Shown here piece by piece: positions 11,901 through 21,916 of a stretch of DNA of 64,000 bases. Each line of letters starts with the position of its first letter. The stretch's first letter is position 1. The translations under genes and the position numbers were made by a program. Under the pieces are notes generated by a model. The model did no database searches. It saw only the letters and a list, made by a program, of their open reading frames with translations, and was not told the origin of the DNA. Origin of the DNA: Doris montereyensis. Lineage: Eukaryota > Mollusca > Gastropoda > Nudibranchia > Dorididae. The stretch is taken from assembly GCA_037039925.1 (NCBI GenBank), contig JAXRKP010000273.1:94501-158500 (forward strand). The letters are read 5' to 3'.

Positions 11901-14900
11901 GTGACATGAACCTTCCTTATCAGAAACAGTGACATGAACCTTCCTTATCAGAAACAGTGACATGAACCTTCCTTCCTTATCAGAAACAGTGACATGAACT
12001 TACCTTCCTTATCAGAAACAGTGACATGAACCTTCCTTCCTTATCAGAAACAGTGACATGATCTTCCTTATCAGAAACAGTGACATGAACCTTCCTTCCT
12101 TATCAGAAACAGTGACATGAACCTTCCTTATCAGAAACAGTGACATGAACTTCCTTCCTTATCAGAAACAGTGACATGAACCTTCCTTCCTTATCAGAAA
12201 CAGTGACATGAACCTTCCTTATCAGAAACAGTGACATGAACCTTCCTTATCAGAAACAGTGACATGAACCTTCCTTATGAGAAACAGTGACATGAACCTT
12301 CCTTCCTTATGAGAAACAGTGACATGAACCTTCCTTATCAGAAACAGTGACATGAACTCAGAAACCTTCCTTATCAGAAACAGTGACATGAACTAACCTT
12401 CCTTATCAGAAACAGTGACATGAACTAACCTTCCTTATCAGAAACAGTGACATGAACTTACCTTCCTTATCAGAAACAGTGACATGAACCTTCCTTATCA
12501 GAAACAGTGACATGAACTAACCTTCCTTATCAGAAACAGTGACATGAACCTTCCTTATCAGAAACAGTGACATGAACCTTCCTTATCAGAAACAGTGACA
12601 TGAACCTTCCTTATCAGAAACAGTGACATGAACTAACCTTCCTTATCAGAAACAGTGACATGAAAACTTATCAGAAACAGTGACATGAACTTATCTTCCT
12701 TATCAGAAACAGTGACATGAACCTGACATGAACCTTCCTTATCAGAAACAGTGACATGAACCTTCCTTATCAGAAACAGTGACATGACCTTCCTTATCCA
12801 GTGACATGAACCTTCCTTATCAGAAACAGTGACATGAACCTTCCTTCCTTATCAGAAACAGTGACATGAACCTTCCTTCCTTATCAGAAACAGTGACATG
12901 AACCTTCCTTCCTTATCAGAAACAGTGTCATGAAACAGTGTCATGAACTAACCTTCCTTATCAGAAACAGTGACATGAACTTATCTTCCTTATCAGAAAC
13001 AGTGACATGAACCTTCCTTCCTTATCAGAAACAGTGACATGAACCTTCCTTCCTTCAAGGCTATTGCGACCCATAGAACGGGAGTCTATTCCGGTTTCTA
13101 TAACGTGAAGCGAAATAGGTGATACATGTAATAAACACCTTCTGGACAGGATGCTAGTCTGATGCAGGTTTTCACTCCCAAGCTAGTGCTTGTACCTATT
13201 TACACTTGGGTCAAGTGGAGGAAAATATGTGTTAAGTGGTGTCTTTCCCTCTAACCACAATGTTGGACTTAGCTTTGCTAGGATTCGAAAAGAGAACCAC
13301 ATGATTCTTAGCCTGGCTGGCAGCCTAACCAACACAATTATCAGACACAGGCTTACTTTAAGAGATAGGACATCAAAACCACAAACATAAATCAGATACG
13401 GCTACGGAATGTGAACACTCTTGTCGGGCAAGCTCAAACTCTGATCTCTATACTGACACCCATGCTGTTGCTATGAAGATGAAATTAAGGTCTCTTGTGA
13501 ATGAGCTATAGATCTATGTATTTATGCTTTATTTGCTTTATGTTTTTATTATTGTATTGTTGTGTATTTATTTAAAGACGTTCATCTCACAGATCACATA
13601 ACACAAAGACATCACCATGAAGAGTATGGCTGGCAGGAGACCATTAAATGGACAGATCAACGCAAACTTAATTATTTTTCCCACCTATTTTAGACAAACA
13701 TGCCCGTAAATAATGTTGAATTATGATTTCTCTTTATTATAAAGCTGGATCTCTTGAACTTTGACTGTGGTTAACTCAGAAACTACTGCATCGGTTATGA
13801 GTGATATCAAGTACGATTAAGAGATCAAATTAGCACTCGATACTGAAGTTGCTCTGACTTTTTATTGTAATGACCAGAAATCAAGAAATTAGATCTAGTA
13901 ACAATAAAAAGTTTCGTGGATCGCAGGCAAAACAATATTTTTCCAATCCATTAAAATGCTGATTTGATCCCAGAGTTTAATTTGTTCAGAACCTGAAATT
14001 GGCTATTTGAAATCTACATGTGAAATATGGAGGTTGTTGGTGCAGTGATTCTTGAGTTATAAACGGTTCAGCTTTATTATATATTTAGATTTTGTGTATA
14101 ATATTAATATTTTCCCATAAGCATGCCATTTCATCCTATATTCACGTTGTTAACTTTTATGATAATGAAGTACTTTCGTCCTATTTTGCTCTCAGACATT
14201 TTACTTTGACCCAAGACCTCTCCACTGGCCGACGTACATTGAAAACTACTGCCTTGGTGCCAAGAAATATGTTCTCAATGAAGATTTGTCTGGCCTGCCT
14301 GCTGCTAGGGCACACATTCGCAAGTGAGTGGGTTGTTTGAGTTCGGGGTTGGGTCGGGATTGTCCTTGTTGGGGGTTTGGTTGATTGTTGTTTTGGTTTT
14401 GTCGAGGAGACTGATTTGATGGGACTTTGTTGTATTTGTTTTTCCATACGCTTTTAAGTTTCGTTGGGGTTTTTTCTTCATTTTTGTTGGACGATTTTTA
14501 TATTTTTATTATTATTATTTTGCTTTTTTTTTTTGGTGTGTTTTGCTTCTTTTTTTAATAGTTGGGGGGAGGGGGGGGGTGTTGAATTCACCAGTTAAAA
14601 GAAGTAAATAGAAGAATATTAACCATCTTGCAATTTTTATATATAAAAAAATATCTTGTATACTTGGCTTTAACCCCATTTTTGTTGGGGCTTGGTTGTT
14701 GCTGTTATTGTTTTGTTTTGTTGTTGTTGGGTTTGGGTGGGGGGCTGGTATTGTCCCCTGGATGAAAAATAATGGATTGTATTATTAGACAAGTACAGTA
14801 GTAGCGGTCTAAGAACACCCCTACCAGCAGGCTATCTCAGAAATCAGAATTTCTTCTGCTTCTACATATATAAATTTGCCCCTTAGCAACACGCCTAAAC

Positions 14901-15775
14901 CGGCTAACAATGCAATTTTTGACAGACACCTAACTTGTCAAAGATGGTTTTTTTTCTATATAGATTTAAGATATGAAGGCGTTTCGATTAAAACCCAGAT
15001 GTGTAGATGATCACATAGGCCGTTAATGGTGAATCTTACTCTTGCTTGCCATTGCCAGGAAGTGTGACATCATGATGCATGATTTTTTGTAAAACAAACA
15101 AACAAATGGTCTAAATTCGTCGGTTCTTAACACGTATGTTACGATATCAATTGCGGTTAACCACTGTCAATCAAATCAAAGGTGCATCATGTGTCCTATA
15201 CCAACCATTGTGGTGTTAACGATTGAGGAAGCTTGTACCTGCGTTAATTTGTTGTGTGCTTGTGAGGTAGAAATGGGCGGCCATGGGCCACTTATAAAGA
15301 TCTGACCACGTACCACCACGTTCTGCCTACTAGCAATAGCATGACTGTTCATTCTCAAAAGGCGTGTGCTTAGACACCTACTACCAGACTTACATCATGA
15401 CATGGTTATCAAATCGTGCCTATATTGTTGTTGACGTTTCATATTATCCAAGGTAAGGGTAAGGAATTGAATGATTTTTGGCAGGTTCCTCTAAGGAGTG
15501 CTATCAAAAATGAATGTCCATGTGTAACAACTGTAGTTTACGATAACAGAGACATAGAAATTAATGGGGTTTTTTCTCAACACAAACGATTTTTTGTTTT
15601 TCCTTTCAGACTTCGAATCATTCGCTTCATCTTCAACTCAACAATTGCCGTAATTTTATGGCGTGTGTTGATTGCAAAGTCGCAATTTGCGAGGAACTTG
15701 TGGTTCTTCATCGTGGGCCTTGTGTTCAAGTTTGTCCAGTACTTCAGAATCACCAGCACCATGCAAAAGTCATGA
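864..15775 (+). CDS. FAR1: Fatty acyl-CoA reductase (FAR1-like), C-terminal 370 residues, nine exons, 5' end outside window
   Basis: Seen: nine GT-AG exons at 864-970, 2048-2225, 4933-4977, 5371-5557, 6201-6282, 7626-7715, 8352-8480, 14196-14323 and 15610-15775 (stop included) join into about 370 residues that align end to end with animal FAR1. Landmarks are HVSTAYA, the YTYTK catalytic Tyr/Lys motif, RPSIVGA, WKEPFPGW, NGPSG, FRRPNV and ENYCLG. Two hydrophobic stretches near the C-terminus resemble the peroxisomal membrane anchor of FAR1. Known: FARs reduce fatty acyl-CoA to fatty alcohol with NADPH, for ether lipids and waxes. The family is about 515 residues, so the Rossmann glycine motif and early exons must lie left of position 1. 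Odd: one base appears missing in exon 8352-8480, which would end translation at 8478. FAR1 versus a lineage-specific paralogue cannot be decided here. Confidence 0.93.
1850..1992 (+). repeat. Element R copy 2
   Basis: Shows GGCGGTTGGCAGGTGCTGCT, CTTTCATCTCGCTGCTTCC and GACGGGGTAAATTGTCAATG. It ends 55 bp before FAR exon b. Confidence 0.75.
2048..2225 (+). CDS. FAR1: FAR exon b, catalytic YxxxK
   Basis: Encodes [18 protein letters not shown], then [14 protein letters not shown] with the catalytic Tyr/Lys pair, then [14 protein letters not shown]. Acceptor TAG, donor GTAAAC. The donor lies only about 100 bp from a large minisatellite that remains open in the same frame. Confidence 0.94.
2328..3222. 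repeat. 36/39-bp minisatellite, about 24 copies, in a FAR intron
   Basis: Unit TGTAGTTGTGTGCAAGGACC then CAAGGTCTATGTGATG, with an optional extra ATA. Lengths differ only by 3 bp, so both strands stay open across the array. The unit contains GACC-CAA-GGTC, a small inverted repeat. Confidence 0.95.
3424..3479 (+). mobile_element. LINE-D 3' terminus, fragment
   Basis: AAATTTGTGAGTAGCTGTGT then TGTATCATGTGACCAA matches the 3' terminus of the LINE-D copies near 33160 and 41210. It runs straight into a TCTTA array. Confidence 0.7.
3479..3911. repeat. TCTTA pentanucleotide array with TCGTG variants
   Basis: About 430 bp of TCTTA units interrupted by TCGTG (and a few TCATG) roughly every 15-20 bp. 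It directly follows a LINE-D 3' end whose normal tail is a few TTATC units. Confidence 0.95.
4018..4245 (-). mobile_element. SINE-B copy 1 (tRNA-derived)
   Basis: Minus-strand head GGGGACTCGGCAGTCCAGAG then a B-box-like GGGTTCGAGCCC, followed by a body with GGTAGGTGGACGACACC, TCCCATCGGAGACGGATG and a CACACGGGGCCTC-type segment. The head resembles a tRNA without a complete cloverleaf. Confidence 0.75.
4933..4977 (+). CDS. FAR1: FAR exon c (45 bp)
   Basis: Short exon encoding [15 protein letters not shown]. It fits between WKEPFP and AGRGLLRS in FAR proteins, is bounded by CAG and GTAAGT, and both ends are phase 0. Confidence 0.9.
5371..5557 (+). CDS. FAR1: FAR exon d
   Basis: Encodes [20 protein letters not shown], then [19 protein letters not shown] and the [10 protein letters not shown] segment that closes the reductase domain. 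Acceptor TAG, donor GTACGG. Confidence 0.93.
5655..5950 (+). mobile_element. SINE-A copy 1 (tRNA-derived, full length)
   Basis: Head GTTGGTGGCCTAGTGGTTT (A box) and CGGGTTCGAATCCTAGC (B box), then a body with GCAAATGGGTAC, TTGGGGAGTAAAAATCTG, CAGACTAGTGTC and AAACCAGGATGATCTCCAG, ending near CCTTGAAGGAACTTTA. Eight further copies occur in this window. Confidence 0.85.
6201..6282 (+). CDS. FAR1: FAR exon e
   Basis: Encodes [20 protein letters not shown] then NVAIVSN, matching the PLE.AFRRPNV motif at the start of the FAR C-terminal domain. Acceptor CAG, donor GTAGAG. Confidence 0.92.
6501..6838 (+). mobile_element. SINE-B copy 2
   Basis: Head GGGGACTCTGTCGTCAAGAG and CAAGGTGTCGGCCTC, body GAGACGGACGATGTAAAAAT, CAGATCACAACAC and TTTACAGGGCTGTGGGG, tail GTGGATGTGGGTAAAATCAA. 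The B box region is disrupted. Confidence 0.75.
6846..7290. repeat. 34-bp minisatellite, about 13 copies
   Basis: Unit GTTGTTTGTACACGTGTTAT then TTTGAAACCAAAAA. Early units carry TATGCGTG and later ones TACACGTG, so the array is polarised. It starts just after the SINE-B 3' tail. Confidence 0.95.
7626..7715 (+). CDS. FAR1: FAR exon f
   Basis: Encodes [20 protein letters not shown] and then [11 protein letters not shown] of the FAR C-terminal domain. CAG acceptor, GTTTGT donor, phases consistent with both neighbours. Confidence 0.92.
7920..7998 (+). mobile_element. SINE-B head fragment
   Basis: GGGGACACGTGCTCAGAGGC then CAGGTGTCAGCCTCTCGACC resembles the SINE-B tRNA-like head; the body is missing. 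Confidence 0.5.
8115..8258 (+). repeat. Element R copy 3
   Basis: ATTGGTAGGTGCTACTTCAT, TCTTTCATCTTGCTATTTC and TTCACCCTGGGGTCGCTGCA, then GGGGGTAAATTCGAATG. It lies about 95 bp before FAR exon g. Confidence 0.75.
8352..8480 (+). CDS. FAR1: FAR exon g, with one-base frame break
   Basis: Encodes [20 protein letters not shown] and then [18 protein letters not shown]. The frame then runs into TGA at 8476-8478, just before the GTGAGC donor. FAR proteins continue QL-x-P-x-D at this point. That continuation is present in the +1 frame after the C run at 8464-8466, so one base appears missing. Confidence 0.9.
8805..9080. repeat. Duplicated compound microsatellite (TG, GA, CA, GACA)
   Basis: Two similar blocks, each TGTGTG then GAGA, CACACA, CAGACAGA and again GA, joined by a repeated TTTGGTGTGGCTGTCTATTG-type spacer. 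The long open frames here are low-complexity. Confidence 0.9.
9428..13052. repeat. 3.6-kb minisatellite, 28/32-bp units, about 120 copies, in a FAR intron
   Basis: Unit CTTCCTTATCAGAAACAGTG then ACATGAAC, with a frequent 4-bp extension (TTAC, TAAC or CTTC). The complement reads CTGATAAGGAAG, so nearly every unit carries a TGATAAG (WGATAR) motif. It fills most of the intron between FAR exons g and h. Confidence 0.97.
13053..13345 (-). mobile_element. SINE-A copy 2
   Basis: Read on the minus strand, the tail CCTTGAA lies at 13053 and the head near 13340. Body motifs are present in complement (CTTCTGGACAGGATGCTAGT, CTCCCAAGCTAGTGCTTGTA). It abuts the minisatellite exactly. Confidence 0.8.
13680..13865. 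repeat. Interspersed repeat F, copy
   Basis: Segment with AACATGCCCGTAAATAATG and GTGATATCAAGTACGATTAA resembles 52895-53040, which carries AAGCATGTCCGTAGACAATG and GTGATATCAAGTACCGATAT. Diverged. Confidence 0.4.
14196..14323 (+). CDS. FAR1: FAR exon h
   Basis: Encodes [20 protein letters not shown] and then [20 protein letters not shown], very close to FAR1 ([16 protein letters not shown]). Acceptor CTCTCAG, donor GTGAGT. It follows a 5.7-kb intron filled mostly by a minisatellite. Confidence 0.94.
15610..15775 (+). CDS. FAR1: FAR terminal exon, membrane-anchor tail
   Basis: Encodes the C-terminus, including [19 protein letters not shown] and ending at STMQKS then TGA. Two hydrophobic segments flank a SQFARN block that is conserved in FAR1 (SQMARN). 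Acceptor TTTCAG. Confidence 0.93.
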
Positions 15776-16249
15776 TACTCTAGAGTTTAGAAATCCTGTA
15801 TTTAATTAAGAACCATTTATGACGAGTAGATGGATCAATTATGAAATAATTATTGCGATAAAGACGAACGCAACAACTTTGGAATTAAAATGCATGGAAT
15901 TTAGGAAACTCCTGCAGTTGTGTGAAGCTGGTGAAAGTTTTCAGCGTTGTCTTGTATTAATCTTTGTGCTGGGGATGTTTCATGCGGAAAAGATTATTTC
16001 CTTTTTGTTATCCATTTTGTTTGTTTTTACGTTATAGTTATAGCTGTGAATAGCTTGAAGTTGAAGTGTTGTTTGAAAAGCTTTAGGTATACTGTCCACA
16101 AACAGTAACGCATATTATTTCGTCTGTGTGACTTTAATTTAAATCTTTTCTACCACTTATCGTTCATGTTTCATTAGAGTGTTTTGTTTTGTTATTGTGA
16201 GTGAGTGAATTATTTTTAACCACTGTTTTACTCTAATTCTGTTACAGTC

Positions 16250-16255
16250 AATAAA
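16250..16255 (+). terminator. Candidate FAR polyadenylation signal
   Basis: AATAAA lies about 475 bp after the FAR stop and is the first canonical hexamer noticed there. Use is inferred; no cleavage data. Confidence 0.4.
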
Positions 16256-17214
16256 TCAAGGTACGACGATTTACTTCCATGACTTTGTCCTTTTTGTACC
16301 TTTAGTTTTTGGGATATGATAATTTATGCATTACTTTTTGTAGACCGTATATATTTCATTATAAACTGATTCGGCGACGAATCATTTAAGATGTCACATG
16401 TGCATATCGTTATATTAAGAAATGGAAACAAATAAGGAGACAGCTAGGTTGCATTCAGTACGCAGGTTACCATGCATTACAAGCGAGGTTTGTGTTCTAA
16501 CATTCTCATTGGTTGGTGCAAGAACACGATTGACGGATCGAAAACTGACTGGTAAAAAAATCTTGAGTTTCCATCAATGAAAGTGGTATGACGCAAAGCT
16601 TCTTTCCACAACTGGCGACACTGCATACAACCCTTTTTGTTGTTGTTTTTTCTATGTGACAGATTTAAAAGCTAACTCTTTAGTCATGCTGTTTTCTAAC
16701 AGCCAATTTTGAAGAATTAGTCGTTTATTTGACTGTTCACCATTGTTGTTGTTTTTAATTCGTCATTATTTCTTTCTTCATTTTGATTTTGGGAAAAATC
16801 GTTGAATTTAGTCCTGAATTTTATCAACAACATTTCCAGTCCCGTTCTATTAAGATTTCAATCTTACCCTGACCATAACCTTCATTCACATCACCTCCGT
16901 TGTTGTTGTTGTTGTTGTTGTTAATGAGGAATAGAAGGTGGTGTGCCAGTTGGTCTTGCGAATTGTATGAACTTTTATTATTACATGTATTATTATTATT
17001 CTATCACTCAATAGACATTCCTCTTGCTCAATCTGTCACTATCTCATGCTTGTTTGAGTTTGTTGGCTACAGATTTTTGCCTGTGATTTGCCCCATGCTG
17101 TACTCCGTCATGTGTTACTATCTCCTTTTTGATCTGAGAGTGTAATGTTTTCTTTGCATTCGCCCCACCCCCTTTCCTATTGAAAACGTTCTGTTTTTAT
17201 GAATTTTTGGCACT

Positions 17215-17336
17215 CACTGTAAATTGTTAAAAAAAAAAAATTCACCCGTCTAAAAGAAAACTGTATTAATCCAGGTGTTACACCTGGATTAATACAGTTT
17301 TCTTTAGACGGTAATTTTTTTACAGTTTTCAGTAGC
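17215..17336. mobile_element. Foldback/MITE-like hairpin element
   Basis: Core arms 17246-17278 and 17280-17311 are perfect complements apart from one bulged A, with a 1-nt loop (GGTGT-T-ACACC). Imperfect A/T-rich outer arms extend to about 17215 and 17336. A SINE-A head follows directly. Confidence 0.8.
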
Positions 17337-17412
17337 ATCGGTGGCCGAGCGGTTAGGATGCCGGACTGAGGATCATTAGGTCCCAGGTTCAAATCCTGGC
17401 AAAGCTAGCCAC
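17334..17412 (+). mobile_element. SINE-A head only
   Basis: GCATCGGTGGCCGAGCGGTT (A box) and CAGGTTCAAATCCTGGC (B box) are well preserved. The body stops soon after the head. It looks like tRNA-Leu/Ser in its boxes, but no complete cloverleaf with acceptor pairing is evident. Confidence 0.75.
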
Positions 17413-17657
17413 GTGATGAATAGATTGCTTATTGTTAAATGAAAAGATGTGTACACACAGCAGTTATCATGTGGATTTGGAAACACATTGAGATGTCAGA
17501 TACCGCTTAGTTACCAAAAGGTTCTACCTCTATTAAGTTATTAACAAGCTCACAATAACCGCATACAAAATTTGGTGAAGGTTTTGAACTTCCTCTTTAC
17601 TGGTCAATACATTTACACATACACATACACATACCCACCATGCCTTTCCAGGCACAT

Positions 17658-17797
17658 AGCGGGTCGTTGGCGGGTGCTACTGGTAGGTCATAAATCTTTT
17701 GCTTTCCTTCTTTCACTTATCTGTCATCTTGCTGCTTCCAATTCACCCTGAGATCACCGCAATGGTGGACGGGGTAAATTTCAATGAAACAAACAAA
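17658..17797 (+). repeat. Element R copy 4
   Basis: GGGTCGTTGGCGGGTGCTAC, TCATCTTGCTGCTTCCAATT and CACCCTGAGATCACCGCAAT, then GACGGGGTAAATTTCAATG. One of the clearest copies. Confidence 0.85.
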
Positions 17798-19544
17798 CCC
17801 TGCACATATATATGGGAATGTTGGATAAGTTGCTGCATCTGGTCAACGAAAGGAAAATCCTGTGTTTTATCCGAGAAACATTAACACACATCTGTTTACA
17901 TCTGCTCATTGATATTGATATGGTATCTTTCTTTGGGTTTTTTATCTTGGGTTCAAAGGGAAATGAGTGTATCTATTTTTTGTTCATTTGGGAGTTAAGT
18001 TTCTTTTAATTTGTTTTGGGGTTGTTTTGTTTTGTTGTTTGTTTGTTTTGTGTTGTTTTTTTTTTTTTGGGGGGAGTTTCAAAGGGGTTAAGTTTGTTTG
18101 TTTTTTTCTTTGTTTGGGAGTTGTTTTGTTTTGTTGCTTTTTTTAAAATGTATGCACATTATACTTGCTTCCTTAGTTGATTGATATGGTAATTGCATCA
18201 ACACATGGCTTTGTTACTGTTATCTCCTTTCTCTTGTGACAATGACATATACCAACGTCATCCTCATTGCAAGTAATTGCTTTTAATACAGTTTTACATT
18301 TTTTTAAAGAATTGTTTTCTTTGTTATCGCATTGGTGTTTTCATGTAAGTCAAAGCCAGGTAAGGTTTTGTTTTACCCATGATTGACATGTTTATTTTAT
18401 AACTCATGTTGCATATCTTATTCATAGTACTGATACCCCAGTAGTATGATTGAATGTTTTCCTATTTGACGTTTATAAATTATTTTGAAGGTGTGTCAGT
18501 TTATTTTAATGATGGTTTTTCTGATTTTGTCTTTAAAAATAAGATTGTTTTGTTGTGTTGTTTTATTTTATGTTCGCAAATTTTGTTAGAGAAAGTGGTT
18601 CTTTTTTTCTTGTTTTTTATTTAGTTTGCTTTTTGTTTTGTTTTTTGGGGTTTTTATTATTCTAGCTGATTGTCCGTTTTAGAAAAATACAGGACCAAGC
18701 ATGTGATGACAGTCTGTATTTCTTGTGTTGTTTCACCCGCAATCTTTTGTTGGTTTTTATTTTCCTGTTGACATTGTCCAAAGCTTGTAGAATCTGATGA
18801 ACAGCAAATGCACTATAGCTTGTTGTTTGCATGAAGCTTTTATCAGCGATTGGAAACTTAACTGTGTTATTATCACTTGATTTTTTCAGTTGTGAAATTC
18901 CTGTCTCTGATGTGCTACCTCATTCTTGTTTGGGTTTTTTTTTATACAAAAATGTATTTTCAGACCATTCTTGATACAGTGATACCATCAGCATTGGAGG
19001 AACAAGATATGCAGTTGAAGAAGAAGAATATAATAGTAATGTTTGCATCACCTAGTAAGAAACTGCAGCTTTCTGACTGGGACTGTATGAGATTGAGATA
19101 GCAATCATTTGTTTTTTTTCTTGAAATCCTCTGAACAGACACAAGTCCTCACATGATGTTAGTTATGCACAATTCAAAGCCATTTTGTTTTTGTTGCTTA
19201 CTCACAGTAGTCAAAAGGATATTTCCATTCATTAAATTTCGGGAAAGCATTTTTCTATTGATACAAGTTTTGTTTGTATGTTAACAATATTCACATTATC
19301 ATTGTGTGGATGAATATGTTGGGGAAGATTTACTGAAAGTAATATTATAACTATGCATTTGTCTTGGCTCTTTCAGTGCTTGAACGTTTCCTTTCGTCTT
19401 TTTTTCCCTCTCTGCAAATGTGTAGCAAATCTTTTACTTTTACACAGTGTGTACCAGATCATATCATGTATCTAAGAATCTGAGAAGCTGTAAGATAAGA
19501 TGCGTCAAGAAGATTGGAGATGGTCAACAGGTTTATGAGAGCCC

Positions 19545-19805
19545 AGCCCTCAATGCTTGGGATCTCTATCCGGCTACTAACAGTAAACATGCCTAGTGAT
19601 GTGGTTAAGTGAGCTTTTGGCATCGAGGGGGGGGGGTCCTCTATATCCAAGGTATTCATGGGGTCCCTGATAGCCATAGAATTGAGCCACAGATATCCTT
19701 AACTGGCCTTCGTCAACTGAGGCAAGTAACTTTAGTAAGCATCGGTGGTTGTCGTTTTCAAGAGCTCACTTGGCCCCCAAAAGCCCCTGGCCCATTTCAG
19801 AAGTA
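19545..19805 (+). repeat. Interspersed repeat E, copy 1
   Basis: GAGCTTTTGGCATCGAG, CCAAGGTATTCATGGGGTCC and GAATTGAGCCACAGATATCC resemble matching segments at 38395-38500, and the reverse complement of 28785-28872. Class unknown. Confidence 0.55.
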
Positions 19806-21774
19806 GGAGATGGCTTTAACTCTCAAGAATAAAACTTTCTTCCCTCTAAATGACATGCATAACGCATACTGGTGTTGTTTAATTAAAAACCCTTTGAGCT
19901 ATTATGGTTGATAATTCTGCGCTCCCCTTTTATTATTTGAGTATGCATATTAGTTGATGAAATAATTAGGCTCCCTATATGTATTATGGTTATTGTGTAG
20001 AAAACAACATGTGATAGTGATAGCCTAATTTCTCAAAATGCTCCCACTGTCTCTATGATCTATCCCTCTTTACATCATAGATACGTTTTATATTGAAATT
20101 TTAGCGATAAGCACAAGCAGTTTGGCAAGGATCAGAGATATTTACAAAAAATCATAGAACTTAAGGAAAGACTAAAGAGCAGACATTGTGTAATGTTTAC
20201 TCCACAGACAACATTATTCATTACTGCAAATTTGCCTATGCTACTGGCCTTTAAAAAGAGATCTTTTTGCAGATTAAAAAAACTTCATTCTTTTCATTGC
20301 CTTTTCTCAATGCTGATTAATGGATATATTACATTTTGCAGTTAAGATTCCACAAAAAAAATGTATAGAGATAAATGAGTGTGTGCCAAGATAAATGAGT
20401 GTGTGCCTGTCTCTCTTCCTGTCTGTGTATCCCTCGCGTGTTGAACTGTCCCCATTTTATTTTACTTCCCATGATTTGACAAGTGCAATTAAACTAACCT
20501 TTTATTTGATAGAAGGTATATCTGCTTTAAATATCTAGGAAAACAAACCAAGACAGTTTTGCTGTGTGTACCTAAGATTAAGAACCTGGTGACTAGGAAA
20601 GAATTTCTTTGTTAAACCAGTTTTTACTGTAAAACGGTGAAAAATATATTTCACATAGAACTATGACTTCAACCTGAATGACACTTTTGAGTTCCCACTT
20701 GCTTTTTAACATGGAGGAAAGCTTATTTTTGCTCCTTTAATCAGTCCCAGTTCTGCATTGCAATTGCACTCAACAAAGTTCTTACCTCATGGAAAAGTGG
20801 AGGATTTAAACTATCCTGTTTATATTTACCCTTATTGTTATTCCGATTGTCTTATTGCTTTAACTGGTGTTATTCAATAACCTTCTAAATAATCCTGTTC
20901 TAAATATTCTAATGTGCCAGCCTGGCGCACTGTTTTGTTGTTTGTAAGTCGTTTTGACCCAAAAAGTCATCTAGGCTTAACCAAAGTAACATTTTTATTT
21001 GCTCAGCATTGTGCAAATGCAATCACTATTTGGTTTTCACAACAAGATTTGTTTATCCGCTGTGTCTACTATTTCTAGTTATTTGGCATGTGGTTTGGTT
21101 TGTTATTGTTATGGGTTTTTTATCTTGTATAATCACTGTGTATAGTGTATACTGTTACTATTATTATTTAATTGACGTGTTTTGGTTCTCTTGATTTGTC
21201 GTTTCCATTTGTTGCCACTTTTGTCCATCATATCAATTTTTAGAGTTTTTGAATTCTTTTTTGCTCCTGATTTACTTTTCTTTCTTTTTTCCCCCACATA
21301 TTTTCTTACAATTTCGTCAGCTAATACTGATTCACTGCTGTTAATTTGTGCAAGTTTAAAATCAGAAAATGTTGGCAATGTGGCATTGAGAAATTTTCAC
21401 ATTTATGTTATTGTTAATTCAATCCGTGTTTGAGTAAGAAGAAAGTTTTGTTGATAGTTTTGAATCCTTGCTTGGAAGGAGACTGTTCTATTCAAGCATT
21501 TTTACATATTATTCATTTGCAGTGACCACTTGTCAGTTTTGCTTGCAATAGTAATTATGATAATTATGTACTATATTATTTACAATCAATTCTGTAAGGC
21601 ATATAAATTAGCAAAATTCATTTTGGTTATCGAGTACTGTAACTTTTCCCCAATATCGTAGATTAATATTATAATTTTATTGGCTTGTGATCATTGCTGC
21701 ATTTAGTCAGTACCTTGAGCAATAAGAAAATGTACAGTACATGTGCATTTATGTGCGAAATACTCCAGGGAATG

Positions 21775-21916
21775 TGCGAGCGGTTGGCGGCGGGCACTAC
21801 TGATAGGTCCTACTTCTCTCCTTCTCTTCTTTCACTTACCTTTCATCTTGTTTCCTTTTAATTCACCTTGAGATGACCGCATATGCTGGACAGGGTAAAT
21901 TTCAATGAAACGAAAT
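21775..21916 (+). repeat. Element R copy 5
   Basis: GCGGTTGGCGGCGGGCACTA, TTTCATCTTGTTTCCTTTTA and TTCACCTTGAGATGACCGCA, then GACAGGGTAAATTTCAATG. Confidence 0.8.

Noticed and set aside
17334..17412. A tRNA-Leu/Ser gene
   Set aside because: A and B boxes are good, but acceptor-stem pairing is not evident and the same head recurs with a common body elsewhere, so it is a SINE head.
18877..19101. 74-residue frame downstream of FAR as a further exon
   Set aside because: FAR already has its natural C-terminus and stop at 15775; this frame matches nothing I know.
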